NCBI RefSeq assembly: GCF_002633015.1
Contig: NZ_NSIU01000003.1
Span: 62,001-126,000 of the forward strand
Length of the DNA stretch: 64,000 nt
Direction of reading: 5' to 3'
Origin: Sulfuricurvum sp. PD_MW2
GTDB lineage: Bacteria; Campylobacterota; Campylobacteria; Campylobacterales; Sulfurimonadaceae
Position 1 is the first letter of the stretch. Each line of letters opens with the position of its first letter. Shown one piece after another: positions 8,167 through 18,287 of the stretch. A program made the position numbers and the translations under genes. Under the pieces are notes generated by a model that made no database searches, had not been told where the DNA came from, and was given only the letters and a program-made list of their open reading frames with translations.

Positions 8167-9120
8167 TTATCTTTTCACAAACGGATTTAACTTCAATAAG
8201 ACTGCATCCGCAATCTGATTCCCTATCAACGTCAAAAATGCACTCATCATCAAAATCCCCATAATTACAGGATAATCCCGGCTCATCGCGGAGAGATAAA
8301 ACAACTGTCCCATCCCCTCTATACCAAAAATAGACTCCAAAATCACCGATCCGCCAATCAATCCCGGTAGAGACAATCCTAAAATCGTTACAATCGGCGG
8401 TAAAAGATTAGGCAATATGTAATGACGAATAATCTGTGATTGAGAAATTCCTCGTGCACGAGCAAAATAAATATAATCACTTTTGAGGATTTCGAGAGTC
8501 AGGGAGCGGATATAAAGAACCAAACTTCCTACTCCGACAAATACCATAACGATTATCGGCAACGTCAAATGCCATGCCATATCAAGATAATATCCGATAC
8601 CCTCAGGTGGTTCTAACGAATGCATCCCTGCGATTGGAAACCATCCCCATGTAACACTGAGCACCATCATTAAGACCAAAGCCAAATAGTAAGAAGGCAT
8701 GGCGAAGCTCAAAAGAGAGAACTGCGTGATAAACGAATCGGATTTTTTCCCATGATTTAGTGCTGATTGTATCCCCAACCAAAGCGATACAACAAAAGTT
8801 ATTACCATAGCAGTGATATTCATCCACAACGTTACGGGAAGTCGATCAGCAACAACAGTAGAGACCTCTGCTCCACTGACAAACGATACACCAAAATTTA
8901 GGCTGAGGAGATTGTGTACCCAATCGATGTATTGCTGCAAAAGCGGTTTATCCAGCCCGTAGATACTTTGAAGCTTTGCGATCGCTTCTTGTGTCATGTT
9001 CGGATTCAGTTCTCCCCCCATAAAGCTATTCGGTGCCATATGTATCGCTCCAAAAGAGAGGATTGAAATAAGTAACAGCATCAATAGCGTATAGAGAAAT
9101 GATCGAAATAAATAGTTCAT
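8167..9120 (-). CDS. Peptide/nickel-type ABC transporter permease (DppB/OppB family)
   Basis: A 317-residue inner-membrane permease with six predicted spans. The N-terminal RSFLYTLLMLLLISILSF segment and a large first periplasmic loop are typical of DppB/OppB. The BPD_transp_1 EAA-type loop ARARGISQSQIIRHYILPN (about residues 222-240) contacts the ATPase. It would work with a DppC-type partner, a binding protein and ATPases, yet none is adjacent: the flanking genes are convergent nusA and a porin. The substrate cannot be told from the sequence. It appears complete. Confidence 0.85.
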   Translation of the reverse strand: MNYLFRSFLYTLLMLLLISILSFGAIHMAPNSFMGGELNPNMTQEAIAKLQSIYGLDKPLLQQYIDWVHNLLSLNFGVSFVSGAEVSTVVADRLPVTLWMNITAMVITFVVSLWLGIQSALNHGKKSDSFITQFSLLSFAMPSYYLALVLMMVLSVTWGWFPIAGMHSLEPPEGIGYYLDMAWHLTLPIIVMVFVGVGSLVLYIRSLTLEILKSDYIYFARARGISQSQIIRHYILPNLLPPIVTILGLSLPGLIGGSVILESIFGIEGMGQLFYLSAMSRDYPVIMGILMMSAFLTLIGNQIADAVLLKLNPFVKR

Positions 9121-9162
9121 AGAATGATTATAGCAAAAGAAGAGTGTAAAAAGAGGAGTTCA

Positions 9163-9176
9163 TCCCCTAAAGGGGA
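9163..9176 (-). terminator. Hairpin downstream of the porin gene
   Basis: TCCCCT (9163-9168) and AGGGGA (9171-9176) form a short GC-rich hairpin 22 bases after the porin stop. It is followed on the minus strand by a pyrimidine-rich CTCCTCTTTTT. A plausible intrinsic terminator for the strongly expressed porin. Confidence 0.5.
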
Positions 9177-9197
9177 CGAAAGAGAAGCAAAAGAGTC

Positions 9198-10508
9198 TTA
9201 GAATTTAAGAGTCAAGTATGCTTGTACTGAATCGTAACGAGCACCATTTGCGTTAACAGCTGTATTTTGATCTGTTGCATCTGTTGAAATGTATGCCAAT
9301 GTTGCATCCAATGGTCCGAATGATTTAGTAGCAGTCAATGCAACTTCAGTCATATCTTCATTGCTAGCAGCACTCGTTGGGCGAACAGTTACATCAGTGT
9401 ATTGTGCAGCAAATTTTGCAATTCCAGCATCGTATTCAGCCAAAAGCATATAAGACTCTGCACCAGCGCGTCCTACATATCCATAGTTCCAGAAAGCTTC
9501 TGTATACAATTTAGATTGTGAATTGCCAAGATTGTTTGTAGCAACGTTAGCAATTTTTAATGTACCGTCTTTGTCTGCATTAGAATATGCTGCAGCAACA
9601 TTCAATTTATCTTTAGAATAACCAAGTTTGAATGCATAAGCTGATGAATCAGTAAATGTTTTTGCTACACCTTTTGTATCGATATCAGCATATTGAGCAC
9701 CGATTGTCAAACCTTTAACCAATTGGCAATTGATATCAGCTTGCAACCAGTATGCATCCGCAACATCAACTACGTTGTAGTACCATGCTTGGAAAGTAAG
9801 TGGTTTGTATGAGTTGTTAACCAATGCTGCTGCATAAGCACCACCTTTAACAAATGTTGTCATTTTAGCTCCAGTCGCCATAATGCCATCGATACCTAGT
9901 GGATTAGTTGCTCCACCTGGAACGATATCCTGACGATTATCTGTTACTCCACCTAAACTGTTAGCACCAAGAACGTTAACACCATTCGCTTTTCCAACCC
10001 ATGCACCTACCAATGTAGTATCCGGAAGATCTTGGTTCAACAATACTGCACCTTCGAATGTGTTAGCAGCAACTGACCATTTTTCAGAGAATGCAAGTGG
10101 TGTATCCAATTCCATACGTCCGATTTTTGCAGTTGTTTTACCAAGAGTAGCAGCAATCCATGCTTCACTTACCCATGCTTCATCATCAACTGCTCCACTA
10201 TGATAGTGTGCACCAGTCCAAGTATTTGCTACAAGGTTATTTTCCAAACCAAGTGTACTAACAGCAGTTGCTGTAACACCGAAAGATACACCTTTTGTCA
10301 AATCACCAGTTGCACCAATGCGGAGCGCAGTATCTGCATAACTGTTATCATACCCGAACAACGCATCTGACGTGCCAGCAGTTGTTTGATCTGTATTGCT
10401 TGTTCCATAGAAAAGTTTAGCATCACCACTTACTTTTACATTATCGATTGCGAATGCGCTCGCACCGAGCAACACTGCTGCTGCAAGACTCATTTTAACT
10501 AACTTCAT
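9198..10508 (-). CDS. Outer-membrane porin, Campylobacterota type
   Basis: The 436-residue protein starts with a Sec signal peptide (MKLVKMSLAAAVLLGASAFA, cleavage after about residue 20). A series of alternating amphipathic strands follows and it ends in YLTLKF, the terminal aromatic residue expected for BAM substrates. This matches the general porin family of Campylobacterota for diffusion of small solutes; the substrate is unknown. The ribosome site AAGGAG is strong, codon use is regular and the leader is AT-rich, consistent with high expression. It stands alone, 249 bases from the next gene. Confidence 0.8.
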   Translation of the reverse strand: MKLVKMSLAAAVLLGASAFAIDNVKVSGDAKLFYGTSNTDQTTAGTSDALFGYDNSYADTALRIGATGDLTKGVSFGVTATAVSTLGLENNLVANTWTGAHYHSGAVDDEAWVSEAWIAATLGKTTAKIGRMELDTPLAFSEKWSVAANTFEGAVLLNQDLPDTTLVGAWVGKANGVNVLGANSLGGVTDNRQDIVPGGATNPLGIDGIMATGAKMTTFVKGGAYAAALVNNSYKPLTFQAWYYNVVDVADAYWLQADINCQLVKGLTIGAQYADIDTKGVAKTFTDSSAYAFKLGYSKDKLNVAAAYSNADKDGTLKIANVATNNLGNSQSKLYTEAFWNYGYVGRAGAESYMLLAEYDAGIAKFAAQYTDVTVRPTSAASNEDMTEVALTATKSFGPLDATLAYISTDATDQNTAVNANGARYDSVQAYLTLKF

Positions 10509-10708
10509 TGATTCTCCTTAAGTTAAGCTTGACCTTATGTTTTTGTTTCGTCACCGTTAATTGTAACCCCCCTATTCTTAAACATTGCTGTTAAAATAAA
10601 ATTTGTTTTTTATTCCATACCTTTGAGGAAACCCCTATTTTGCGAATGTGACAATTTTGTAAGAATATATTTAAAGCAGTTTTTGTGACGATTATCCCAG
10701 TTCTATGA

Positions 10709-10714
10709 TATAGT
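10709..10714 (+). promoter_or_regulatory. Putative -10 for the small lipoprotein gene
   Basis: TATAGT lies 44 bases before the ATG at 10758, with TTGTGA about 20 bases upstream as a loose -35. The rest of the intergenic region (10509-10757) is AT-rich and holds a possible weak porin promoter (minus-strand TACAAT at 10560-10565). Confidence 0.35.
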
Positions 10715-10757
10715 ACGAATTAATCTAAAAACTTCAATCTAAATAGAGGAAAATCTT

Positions 10758-11177
10758 ATGCATCACTCTCTAACCCTTTCGATTGCATTACTCTTGTTTG
10801 GGGGCTGTGCAGCCAATACCACAGGAGTAACACCCTCACAAAATAAAAACCTAAATGTCGTCTCTCCTAGTGCTACTGTAGAAAGTGAAGATGGTGCTAT
10901 GCAACGTGCATTAGACCGTTGGTTAAAAGAGGAATGGACTCCGCTGACTCAGGACCAAAAAGTGACCACAACCAAAACAATGCCGGATGGAAAGGTCGTT
11001 GTTGAAGAAAAAATCGTGGAAGTGCCAAAAACAGATAGCAATGAAACATTTAAGTTGCAAAATTTTGTAGATAAATGGAAAGTGTATCAAGAAAACAAAG
11101 AGAAGATGAATGCAGGAAAACCAAAAGATCCTTCCCACATCGATATGCTCAATCGAATGCCGTTGATTGGAAAGTAA
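10758..11177 (+). CDS. Small lipoprotein of unknown function
   Basis: The 139-residue protein has a short signal peptide and a lipobox LFGGC (Cys at about residue 17). The mature part is hydrophilic and charged. A motif DRWLKEEWTPL precedes a Lys/Val-rich middle (PDGKVVVEEKIVEVP), and the C terminus reads DMLNRMPLIGK. I do not recognise the family. It is a single-gene unit between the porin (divergent) and fabI (convergent), with ribosome site GAGGA before the ATG. An outer-membrane-associated periplasmic role is inferred from the lipobox alone. Confidence 0.7.
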   Translation: MHHSLTLSIALLLFGGCAANTTGVTPSQNKNLNVVSPSATVESEDGAMQRALDRWLKEEWTPLTQDQKVTTTKTMPDGKVVVEEKIVEVPKTDSNETFKLQNFVDKWKVYQENKEKMNAGKPKDPSHIDMLNRMPLIGK

Positions 11178-11194
11178 CCTATCGTAACAGGGCG

Positions 11195-12025
<831 letters not shown>

Positions 12026-12028
12026 CTA

Positions 12029-12748
12029 TTATTCTCCTTTTTGTGTATTTAATTCTGCTGCTTGTGCGATCATATCGCAAAAATCATTGGCACTGAGTGC
12101 CGCTGAACCGACCAAAACACCGTCAACGTTTTCCAATGCCATAATCTCGCCTGCATTTTCTACTTTTACACTTCCTCCGTATAAGAGCGGGGCAGACGTT
12201 TTAGCTCTCAATGCATGATGCAACGCTTCGATATCTTGATTTGACGGTGTGAGTCCCGTACCGATTGCCCATACCGGCTCATACGCGATAATCAAATCAG
12301 GGTATGCAAGATCAATACCCTCAAATTGTCGCTCGATATAGGTCATCATAACATCCTCACCGGCTTCTCTCATTTCAAGAGGCTCCCCGACACAATAAAC
12401 AATCACAAATCCTTGCTCCGCAAAAAATTGAAATTTTTGCGCTATTTGTTCTTGGGTTTCACCGATAATATGGCGTCGTTCCGAATGCCCGATCAAAATT
12501 GTTTTGATTCCGAATTCTTCGAGCTGTTCCAATGCAATCTCTCCGGTAAATGCACCGTTTGCAACAGGATAGCCGTTTTGTACTCCGATCAATACATTGC
12601 GAGGATCGTGATCCAGCGCGGTAAACGGAGGAAATACGATCACCGTATCGCTAATGTCATTTGCACTGACGAACGACTCTACGACCGCCATATAGGCTCG
12701 TGTCTCTTGACGCGTTTTATTCGCTTTAAAATTGGCACAAATAATCAT
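12029..12748 (-). CDS. tpiA: Triosephosphate isomerase
   Basis: TpiA interconverts dihydroxyacetone phosphate and glyceraldehyde 3-phosphate. The TIM-barrel residues are visible: the N-terminal NFKANKT lysine, the electrophilic His in IGHSERR, and the catalytic Glu in YEPVWAIGTG. The phosphate-binding LLYGGSVK lies near the end. At 239 residues it is slightly shorter than the usual 250, typical for the phylum. It lies 16 bases after pgk and 3 bases before fabI. Confidence 0.95.
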   Translation of the reverse strand: MIICANFKANKTRQETRAYMAVVESFVSANDISDTVIVFPPFTALDHDPRNVLIGVQNGYPVANGAFTGEIALEQLEEFGIKTILIGHSERRHIIGETQEQIAQKFQFFAEQGFVIVYCVGEPLEMREAGEDVMMTYIERQFEGIDLAYPDLIIAYEPVWAIGTGLTPSNQDIEALHHALRAKTSAPLLYGGSVKVENAGEIMALENVDGVLVGSAALSANDFCDMIAQAAELNTQKGE

Positions 12749-12764
12749 GACGGTCTCCTTTGGT

Positions 12765-13955
12765 TTATTTTAATAACGGTTTTACGCCCGGAAGAATTTT
12801 ACCTTCGAGCAACTCCAGTGACGCGCCGCCACCGGTTGAAATAAATGTCATCTCTTCATCCAAACCGATACGCTGAACCAAATCCGCGGTATCTCCGCCA
12901 CCGACAACGGTTGTTGCGTATGAATCAGCTACGAAATGGGCAATTTTATTTGATCCGCGTGCAAAGCGATCCATCTCATAAACACCCATCGGACCATTCC
13001 AAAGAATCGTTTGAACATCGTTGAGTACTTGACGGTACAAGCGCACCGTTGCAGGCCCGATATCAAGTCCCATCCATCCATCCGGAATCTCCTGAACGGT
13101 ACATAGACGGCTCATCGCATCCGGAGCAAATTTCTCTGCCGCAACGACATCCACAGGAAGGTAAAATTTCACACCCAAACGCTTAGCCTCTTCCATAATT
13201 TTGATCGCATCATCGAGCAAATCATCTTCAACCAATGAGTTTCCGACATTGTGCCCCAATGCTTTGAGGAATGTAAACGCCATCCCTCCTCCGACCAAAA
13301 TCTTATCGACTTTCGGCAAAAGATTAATGAGTGCTTCAAGTTTTCCTGAAACTTTTGAACCTCCGACAATCGCTGCAAACGGACGGACAGGGCGTTCCAA
13401 CAATGTTCCGAAGAATTGGATCTCTTTTTGAAGCAAAAATCCTGCGGCTTTATGTTGTTCATCAAAATGCACTGTAATCCCCTCTACCGATGCGTGCGCA
13501 CGGTGGCTTACGCCAAATGCGTCATTAATGTAAATATCTGCCATGTGAGCCAACGTTGCGCTAAGCTCAGTATCGTTTTTCGTTTCACCTTTTTCAAAAC
13601 GCAAATTCTCGAGCAACAAAACCTCGCCCTCTTTGAGCTTCGATGCGCGTGCTTTAGCATCTTCACCTACGACATCTTCAGCCATTTGAACATCTACTTT
13701 TAAAAGTTGGTGCAATCGACGCGCGATCGGTGCTAACGAATATTTTTCATCCGGTTCCCCTTTAGGTCTTCCGAAATGGGACGCCAGAATAATCGCGCAC
13801 TTTTGATCGAGACAATAGTTGATCGTTGCAAGCGCCGAGCGGATACGGCGATCATCGGTAATATTGCCGTAATCATCCATCGGGACATTAAAGTCACAAC
13901 GGATAAATACTTTTTTCCCTTTGATATCACACTCTTTGATGTTCAATAATTCCAT
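12765..13955 (-). CDS. pgk: Phosphoglycerate kinase
   Basis: Pgk transfers phosphate between 1,3-bisphosphoglycerate and ADP. The 396-residue, two-domain protein shows the N-terminal RCDFNVPMD signature, substrate-site SHFGRPKGE, and the C-terminal nucleotide motifs [22 protein letters not shown] and GGGDTADLV with [12 protein letters not shown]. It follows gap by 29 bases and precedes tpiA. In an autotroph using the reductive TCA cycle the operon would run mainly in the gluconeogenic direction; that direction is inference. Confidence 0.96.
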   Translation of the reverse strand: MELLNIKECDIKGKKVFIRCDFNVPMDDYGNITDDRRIRSALATINYCLDQKCAIILASHFGRPKGEPDEKYSLAPIARRLHQLLKVDVQMAEDVVGEDAKARASKLKEGEVLLLENLRFEKGETKNDTELSATLAHMADIYINDAFGVSHRAHASVEGITVHFDEQHKAAGFLLQKEIQFFGTLLERPVRPFAAIVGGSKVSGKLEALINLLPKVDKILVGGGMAFTFLKALGHNVGNSLVEDDLLDDAIKIMEEAKRLGVKFYLPVDVVAAEKFAPDAMSRLCTVQEIPDGWMGLDIGPATVRLYRQVLNDVQTILWNGPMGVYEMDRFARGSNKIAHFVADSYATTVVGGGDTADLVQRIGLDEEMTFISTGGGASLELLEGKILPGVKPLLK

Positions 13956-13984
13956 TTTTTCCTCTTACTGTAAGATTTATAAAT

Positions 13985-14989
13985 TTATTTTTTACTGATA
14001 AACAGCGCCATTTCGATGAGGCGATTGGAATATCCCCATTCATTATCATACCATGCCATAATTTTAATCATATTTCCGCCGATTACTTGAATCAAATCAT
14101 CCGCCACTGTGGCACTGAATGATGATCCGACAAAGTCTTGGGAAACACGATACCGCTCATCCACTTCTAAAATCCCCGCCATTTTACCTTGTGCATGAGA
14201 TTTGAAAAGAGCACTGATCTCCTCTTTTGTAGTAGGAGAGTGAACCAAAACGTTCAAATCGACCATTGAAACATCGGGAGTTGGTACACGAACACTTTGT
14301 CCATGCAATTTTCCTTCCAAATTCGGCAACACGATACTGATCGCTTTTGCCGCACCCGTTGTTGTCGGAATCATATTGAGCGCTGCCGCACGGGAACGAC
14401 GCATATCGCTTCCATGTGCCGAATCGATGATCGCTTGACCATTGGTATACGCATGAACGGTTGTCATCAACCCTTTTTCAATCCCATACGCTTCATCGAT
14501 AATCTTCGCAATCGGCCCCAGACAGTTTGTCGTGCACGATGCATTGGAGATAATCGATTCACCGTTGTAAAGGTGTTCATTCACACCCAAAACAAATGTA
14601 GGGATGGCACTGTCTTGCGTCGGGGCAGAAAGAATGACTTTTTTCACCCCTTTCGCCAGATGATGCTGTGTCGACGCACCGGTCAAAAACAAACCGCTGC
14701 ATTCAAAAACGACATCTGCTCCCAGTACCCCGAAATCAAGTTTTTGCGGATCTTTTTCGCATAAGATACGCACTTTATTTTTTCCGATTTGAAGATAGTG
14801 ATCTTCGACAATCGCTACATCCATCTCAAATGACCCGTGAACCGAATCGTTTTGCAATAGATATAAAATCATATCAATCGATGCCATATCATTGATAGCG
14901 ACCAATTCCACATCTTGACGCATCGCGATGAGACGGGTAACACACCGTCCAATACGACCAAATCCGTTCAATGCAATCTTTAACGCCAT
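13985..14989 (-). CDS. gap: Glyceraldehyde-3-phosphate dehydrogenase
   Basis: GapA oxidises glyceraldehyde 3-phosphate with NAD(P) and phosphate. The Rossmann motif NGFGRIGRCVTRL is at the N terminus and the catalytic cysteine is in SNASCTTNCLGP. The C terminus carries the usual WYDNEWGYSNRL. The ATG at 14989 is preferred because AGGA then lies 7 bases upstream; an ATG one codon earlier (14992) is the alternative. It is the first gene of the gap-pgk-tpiA-fabI operon, divergent from nadD. Cofactor preference cannot be assigned safely. Confidence 0.95.
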   Translation of the reverse strand: MALKIALNGFGRIGRCVTRLIAMRQDVELVAINDMASIDMILYLLQNDSVHGSFEMDVAIVEDHYLQIGKNKVRILCEKDPQKLDFGVLGADVVFECSGLFLTGASTQHHLAKGVKKVILSAPTQDSAIPTFVLGVNEHLYNGESIISNASCTTNCLGPIAKIIDEAYGIEKGLMTTVHAYTNGQAIIDSAHGSDMRRSRAAALNMIPTTTGAAKAISIVLPNLEGKLHGQSVRVPTPDVSMVDLNVLVHSPTTKEEISALFKSHAQGKMAGILEVDERYRVSQDFVGSSFSATVADDLIQVIGGNMIKIMAWYDNEWGYSNRLIEMALFISKK

Positions 14990-15023
14990 CATCTAATCCT
15001 AAACCGACATAATATAGGGGATG

Positions 15024-15029
15024 ATTTTA
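15024..15029 (-). promoter_or_regulatory. Putative -10 for the gap operon
   Basis: Reads TAAAAT on the minus strand, about 35 bases before the gap start and only 13 bases from the oppositely oriented nadD -10. The two promoters overlap face to face, so the two units may compete for polymerase. Confidence 0.4.
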
Positions 15030-15041
15030 CCAAAAATCGGT

Positions 15042-15047
15042 TATAAT
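15042..15047 (+). promoter_or_regulatory. Putative -10 for nadD-rsfS
   Basis: A perfect TATAAT 25 bases before the nadD ATG (15073). The leader is short and contains TTGAGG close to the start. Confidence 0.5.
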
Positions 15048-15072
15048 TTCGATTAAAATAAAGTTGAGGCTT

Positions 15073-15606
15073 ATGAAGCTTGCACTCTATGGCGGAAGTT
15101 TTGATCCGCCTCATGCTGGGCACGTTGCTGTCGTTACCAAAGCATTAGAGATTTTACCCATTGATAAGCTTGTCATCATACCGGCATGGCGCAATCCGTT
15201 TAAATCTTCTGTTATTGCCGATGGTTCCGAACGATACAGTTGGCTCAAGCGTATTTTTTCTTCTTTTGAAAAAGTAGAAATCAGTGATTTTGAGATTGCT
15301 CAAAAACGAAGTGTTTTTACTATCGAAACGGTAAAGCATTTTGCTCCGTTATATGATGAAATTTACTTCATTATCGGTGCGGACAATCTCGAAGATTTAG
15401 AAAAATGGCACTCTTTTTCAGAGCTTGACACCCTGGTGACCTGGGTTATAGCATCACGAAACGGAATCACTATTCCCGACACGATGATTCAGCTTATCGT
15501 CGACGTGCCGATCTGTTCAACCGATATTCGCCAAAAGCTCACTTCACTGGGGTTGGAGGATGAAATCGAAACAACTATACTAACCTATTATAAGGAACAC
15601 CAATGA
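15073..15606 (+). CDS. nadD: Nicotinate-nucleotide adenylyltransferase
   Basis: NadD joins nicotinate mononucleotide and ATP to give deamido-NAD. The nucleotidyltransferase motif GGSFDPPHAGH is within the first 20 residues and the second motif STDIRQKL lies near the C terminus. The ATG at 15073 gives the canonical MKLALYGGSFDPPH start; an in-frame TTG nine bases upstream is less likely. The stop overlaps the rsfS start (ATGA), so the two are translationally coupled. nadD-rsfS is a widely conserved pair. Confidence 0.94.
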   Translation: MKLALYGGSFDPPHAGHVAVVTKALEILPIDKLVIIPAWRNPFKSSVIADGSERYSWLKRIFSSFEKVEISDFEIAQKRSVFTIETVKHFAPLYDEIYFIIGADNLEDLEKWHSFSELDTLVTWVIASRNGITIPDTMIQLIVDVPICSTDIRQKLTSLGLEDEIETTILTYYKEHQ

Positions 15607-15932
15607 ATTCACGAATTGAAAAAATCAGTGCTATTCTCGATCAAAATAAAGCCGAAGCGATCGAAGTATTCGATTTAAAAGAGGGTGATTATTTTGCCGA
15701 TTACGTTATTATCGCATCATCATTAGGGGAACGTCATACACTGGCATTGTTGGACCATCTCAAAAAAGGTCTTAAACCTGAAGAAGAATTCCTCTACGTA
15801 GATGAAAGCGGAGACTGGGTAGCAATCGATCTTGGAGATATCCTCATCCATATTCTAACACCGCAATATCGAGTTAAATACGATTTGGAAAGATTCTTGG
15901 GTGAAATTGCGGCACGAAAAAATAAAGCGTAA
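15603..15932 (+). CDS. rsfS: Ribosomal silencing factor RsfS
   Basis: RsfS binds uL14 on the 50S subunit and blocks subunit joining when nutrients are short. The 109-residue protein has the family motifs FADYVIIASSLGERHT and GDWVAIDLGDILIHILTPQYRVKYDLERFLG. It starts within the nadD stop codon (ATGA overlap). A membrane protein gene follows 19 bases later in the same direction. Confidence 0.93.
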   Translation: MNSRIEKISAILDQNKAEAIEVFDLKEGDYFADYVIIASSLGERHTLALLDHLKKGLKPEEEFLYVDESGDWVAIDLGDILIHILTPQYRVKYDLERFLGEIAARKNKA

Positions 15933-15951
15933 AGGGTAGTTCCCCTACGCT

Positions 15952-16701
15952 ATGTTTGCACTCAAAAAAATCATCTCCTCTTTTCTCGCTCCGTTTCCCC
16001 TGTTTTTAATTTTCATTTTGATCTCTTTTTTACTTTGGCACCGTGGAGATGAACGACGTGCAAAATCGATGTTCATCGTCTCGATTGTATGGATTTCACT
16101 ATTTTCCTATGCACCGTTTGCCGCCCTTTTGCTCAAACCGCTTGAGGGTATGTATCCAAAATTTGACTCCCTGACAGTAAATGCACACTATATTCATGTA
16201 TTGGGAAACGGCCATGTCTCCAATCCAAAACTCCCGCTCTCTTCAGAAATAGGGCTTGTTTCACTCGATCGTGTCGTTGAGGGGGTTCATATTTACAAAC
16301 GTTATCCGAACATGAAACTGATTTTTAGCGGCTATGGCGGCAATGATATCATCAGCAATGCACGCAAAAATGCCCAAGTAGCGATAACCCTGGGAGTATC
16401 CCCTGATGATATTGTTGTGCTGGAGAGACCAAAAGACACGTATGAAGAGGCACTAGCCGCTAAAAAATTAGTCGGTTCTGAACCTTTGGTTTTAGTCACC
16501 TCAGCATCGCATATGGTTCGTGCATCAGCACTTTTTCGAAAATGTGGTCTCAACATCATAGAAGCACCGACCGATTTTCAAGTCAAAAAAGCCGATACCC
16601 TCTGGCAATTCCCATCTGCAGAGGGGCTGTCTCGTTCGGAAGCAGCGTTTCATGAATATTTGGGATTGGCATGGAGCAAACTCCAAAAAAATATCGACTA
16701 A
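15952..16701 (+). CDS. ElyC/SanA/YdcF-family (DUF218) membrane protein
   Basis: The 249-residue protein has two N-terminal membrane spans (about residues 10-28 and 40-60) and a periplasmic DUF218 domain. The usual motifs are present: YIHVLGNGHVSN, LIFSGYGGND, ERPKDTYEEA and LVTSASHMVRASALFRKCG. This is the ElyC (YcbC) architecture, linked in E. coli to undecaprenyl-phosphate and peptidoglycan metabolism. The activity in this family is poorly defined. It may be co-transcribed with nadD-rsfS. It converges on and overlaps the transferase gene by 4 bases. Confidence 0.82.
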   Translation: MFALKKIISSFLAPFPLFLIFILISFLLWHRGDERRAKSMFIVSIVWISLFSYAPFAALLLKPLEGMYPKFDSLTVNAHYIHVLGNGHVSNPKLPLSSEIGLVSLDRVVEGVHIYKRYPNMKLIFSGYGGNDIISNARKNAQVAITLGVSPDDIVVLERPKDTYEEALAAKKLVGSEPLVLVTSASHMVRASALFRKCGLNIIEAPTDFQVKKADTLWQFPSAEGLSRSEAAFHEYLGLAWSKLQKNID

Positions 16702-18242
16702 AACGATTGTAACGTATCGAAATTATAAATATTGCTCGGCTCAACTGCCATAACGTCGTGAGAATAGGATAAGTTCTTATGGTTACTGATACCGCTGATA
16801 TACTGTACCATATAATCGAAATTCTCTAAATTGAAATACCCTTTTTTGTTGTCCTTATAAAGCTCACTCAAACGGGGATTTTTAACATTGCTGTAAATCA
16901 CAAAGGGAACGGTATATTCATCTTTGTACGGCGGTAAAAAGCCGTGTCCGTTATTTTCAAGATTGATGTTTTCTCCATGATCGGATAGGTAAATGAGAAG
17001 CAGTTTTTCATTTTTAAATTTTTCATAAATTTGGCCTAGAATATAATCACTGTAATGGATAGTATTATCGTATTCTTCGACCACATTTTTAGCACTTTTG
17101 AATAATGCTCTCTCTTTTGGATATCGGTTAATATAATCCGAATGTGATCCCATCAAATGCAGCACATACATCTCTTTTTTAGACGTTGATTGAAGCTTAT
17201 TTAGATACTCTAAAATCACTTCATCGGTTTTAGCATCGAGATAATTGACATTCGCATACAATGTAGTATTCGCTTCATAGGCAACTGAGGCAATAGAAGA
17301 GTCATTTTTTCCTACACTTCCTTGATTTGAAATCCAATATGTTTCATAGCGGTTGGCTTTGAAATTCGTTAATAATGAACAAGAATGCGCATATCGATTT
17401 TCATAATAGTGGACATTCGCTTCCGTCAAATCGATCGGGACAGAATAGCGCGTTTGATTGGTCGGTGCAATAGCATTAAATACATAGAGTTTATCCGTTT
17501 TACGAAGCGAATCCAAAAAAGGTGTCGTAGGAATTTTATATCCGTAAAGTGACATATGGCTCTTATTGACGCTCTCCCCCATGACAATGATGATTTTATC
17601 GTAGAGTTGATTTTTTGCACCGGCTTCCACAATTTTGATATGACGTATATATTCCGCTCTGGCTTTCATAACCTGATCAATTTTATTCTTATCCTCAATC
17701 ACGGTACAAATCTTACAAGGGACACTAAAAGGCTCAAACTCTCGAATCGGATTGATATAAAACGTCACACTCAAAAGAATCAAAACAAATACACCTGCGC
17801 CGATGATTCGAAAAACTTTATACGAATGGGTAAAGTGCCTCAAAAATTTAAACAAAAGAAAGAGAACAAAAAAGGAAAACGTGATCAGAGCATAGTCTCT
17901 GTAATCAACATAATGGGTAAGATACTCTTTCGATTCATATACCGGTGATAAAAAAGCGACTTCGATACGCGGCCTGATATCGGCTAATGTGTATCCCCAG
18001 TGAAGAGCGATGTGACCGATCAGAATATTGCTCAAGTTGATAAAAATGACAAAAACCGAAAAGAGTATCTTACTGAATTTAGGAATCGTGATTAACAAAA
18101 CAAGCGTAATGCTCAAAAATAGAGAATGCGTAGAATTAGGGGAGAAGATTAACTGAGGCAACATCGTTAAGATGGATATCAACGTACCGAAATAAAAATA
18201 GGATTTATTGGTATGGAATTCGATTTGAATATTTTTTTTCAC
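16698..18242 (-). CDS. Phosphoethanolamine transferase-like membrane enzyme (sulfatase fold)
   Basis: The 514-residue protein has about five membrane spans in the first 165 residues, then a periplasmic alkaline-phosphatase/sulfatase-type domain. Motifs match the EptA/CptA family: MGESVNKSHMSLYGY (metal Glu), TNQTRYSVP (likely nucleophile Thr), HLMGSHSDY and LSDHGENINLENNGHG (metal Asp/His). Such enzymes move phosphoethanolamine from phosphatidylethanolamine to lipid A, core sugars or, in C. jejuni EptC, also the flagellar rod protein. The acceptor here is unknown. It is downstream of tRNA-Arg in the same direction and overlaps the ElyC-like gene end by 4 bases. Confidence 0.85.
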   Translation of the reverse strand: MKKNIQIEFHTNKSYFYFGTLISILTMLPQLIFSPNSTHSLFLSITLVLLITIPKFSKILFSVFVIFINLSNILIGHIALHWGYTLADIRPRIEVAFLSPVYESKEYLTHYVDYRDYALITFSFFVLFLLFKFLRHFTHSYKVFRIIGAGVFVLILLSVTFYINPIREFEPFSVPCKICTVIEDKNKIDQVMKARAEYIRHIKIVEAGAKNQLYDKIIIVMGESVNKSHMSLYGYKIPTTPFLDSLRKTDKLYVFNAIAPTNQTRYSVPIDLTEANVHYYENRYAHSCSLLTNFKANRYETYWISNQGSVGKNDSSIASVAYEANTTLYANVNYLDAKTDEVILEYLNKLQSTSKKEMYVLHLMGSHSDYINRYPKERALFKSAKNVVEEYDNTIHYSDYILGQIYEKFKNEKLLLIYLSDHGENINLENNGHGFLPPYKDEYTVPFVIYSNVKNPRLSELYKDNKKGYFNLENFDYMVQYISGISNHKNLSYSHDVMAVEPSNIYNFDTLQSF

Positions 18243-18287
18243 GTATCACTTTTCAATGTTGAAAGATTAAAGGTGAATGAAAGAAGA

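Noticed and set aside
14297-14764. 155-codon plus-strand frame opposite gap
   Set aside because: Lies wholly inside the antisense of a strongly conserved gap gene; Arg/Cys/His-rich composition typical of a shadow frame.
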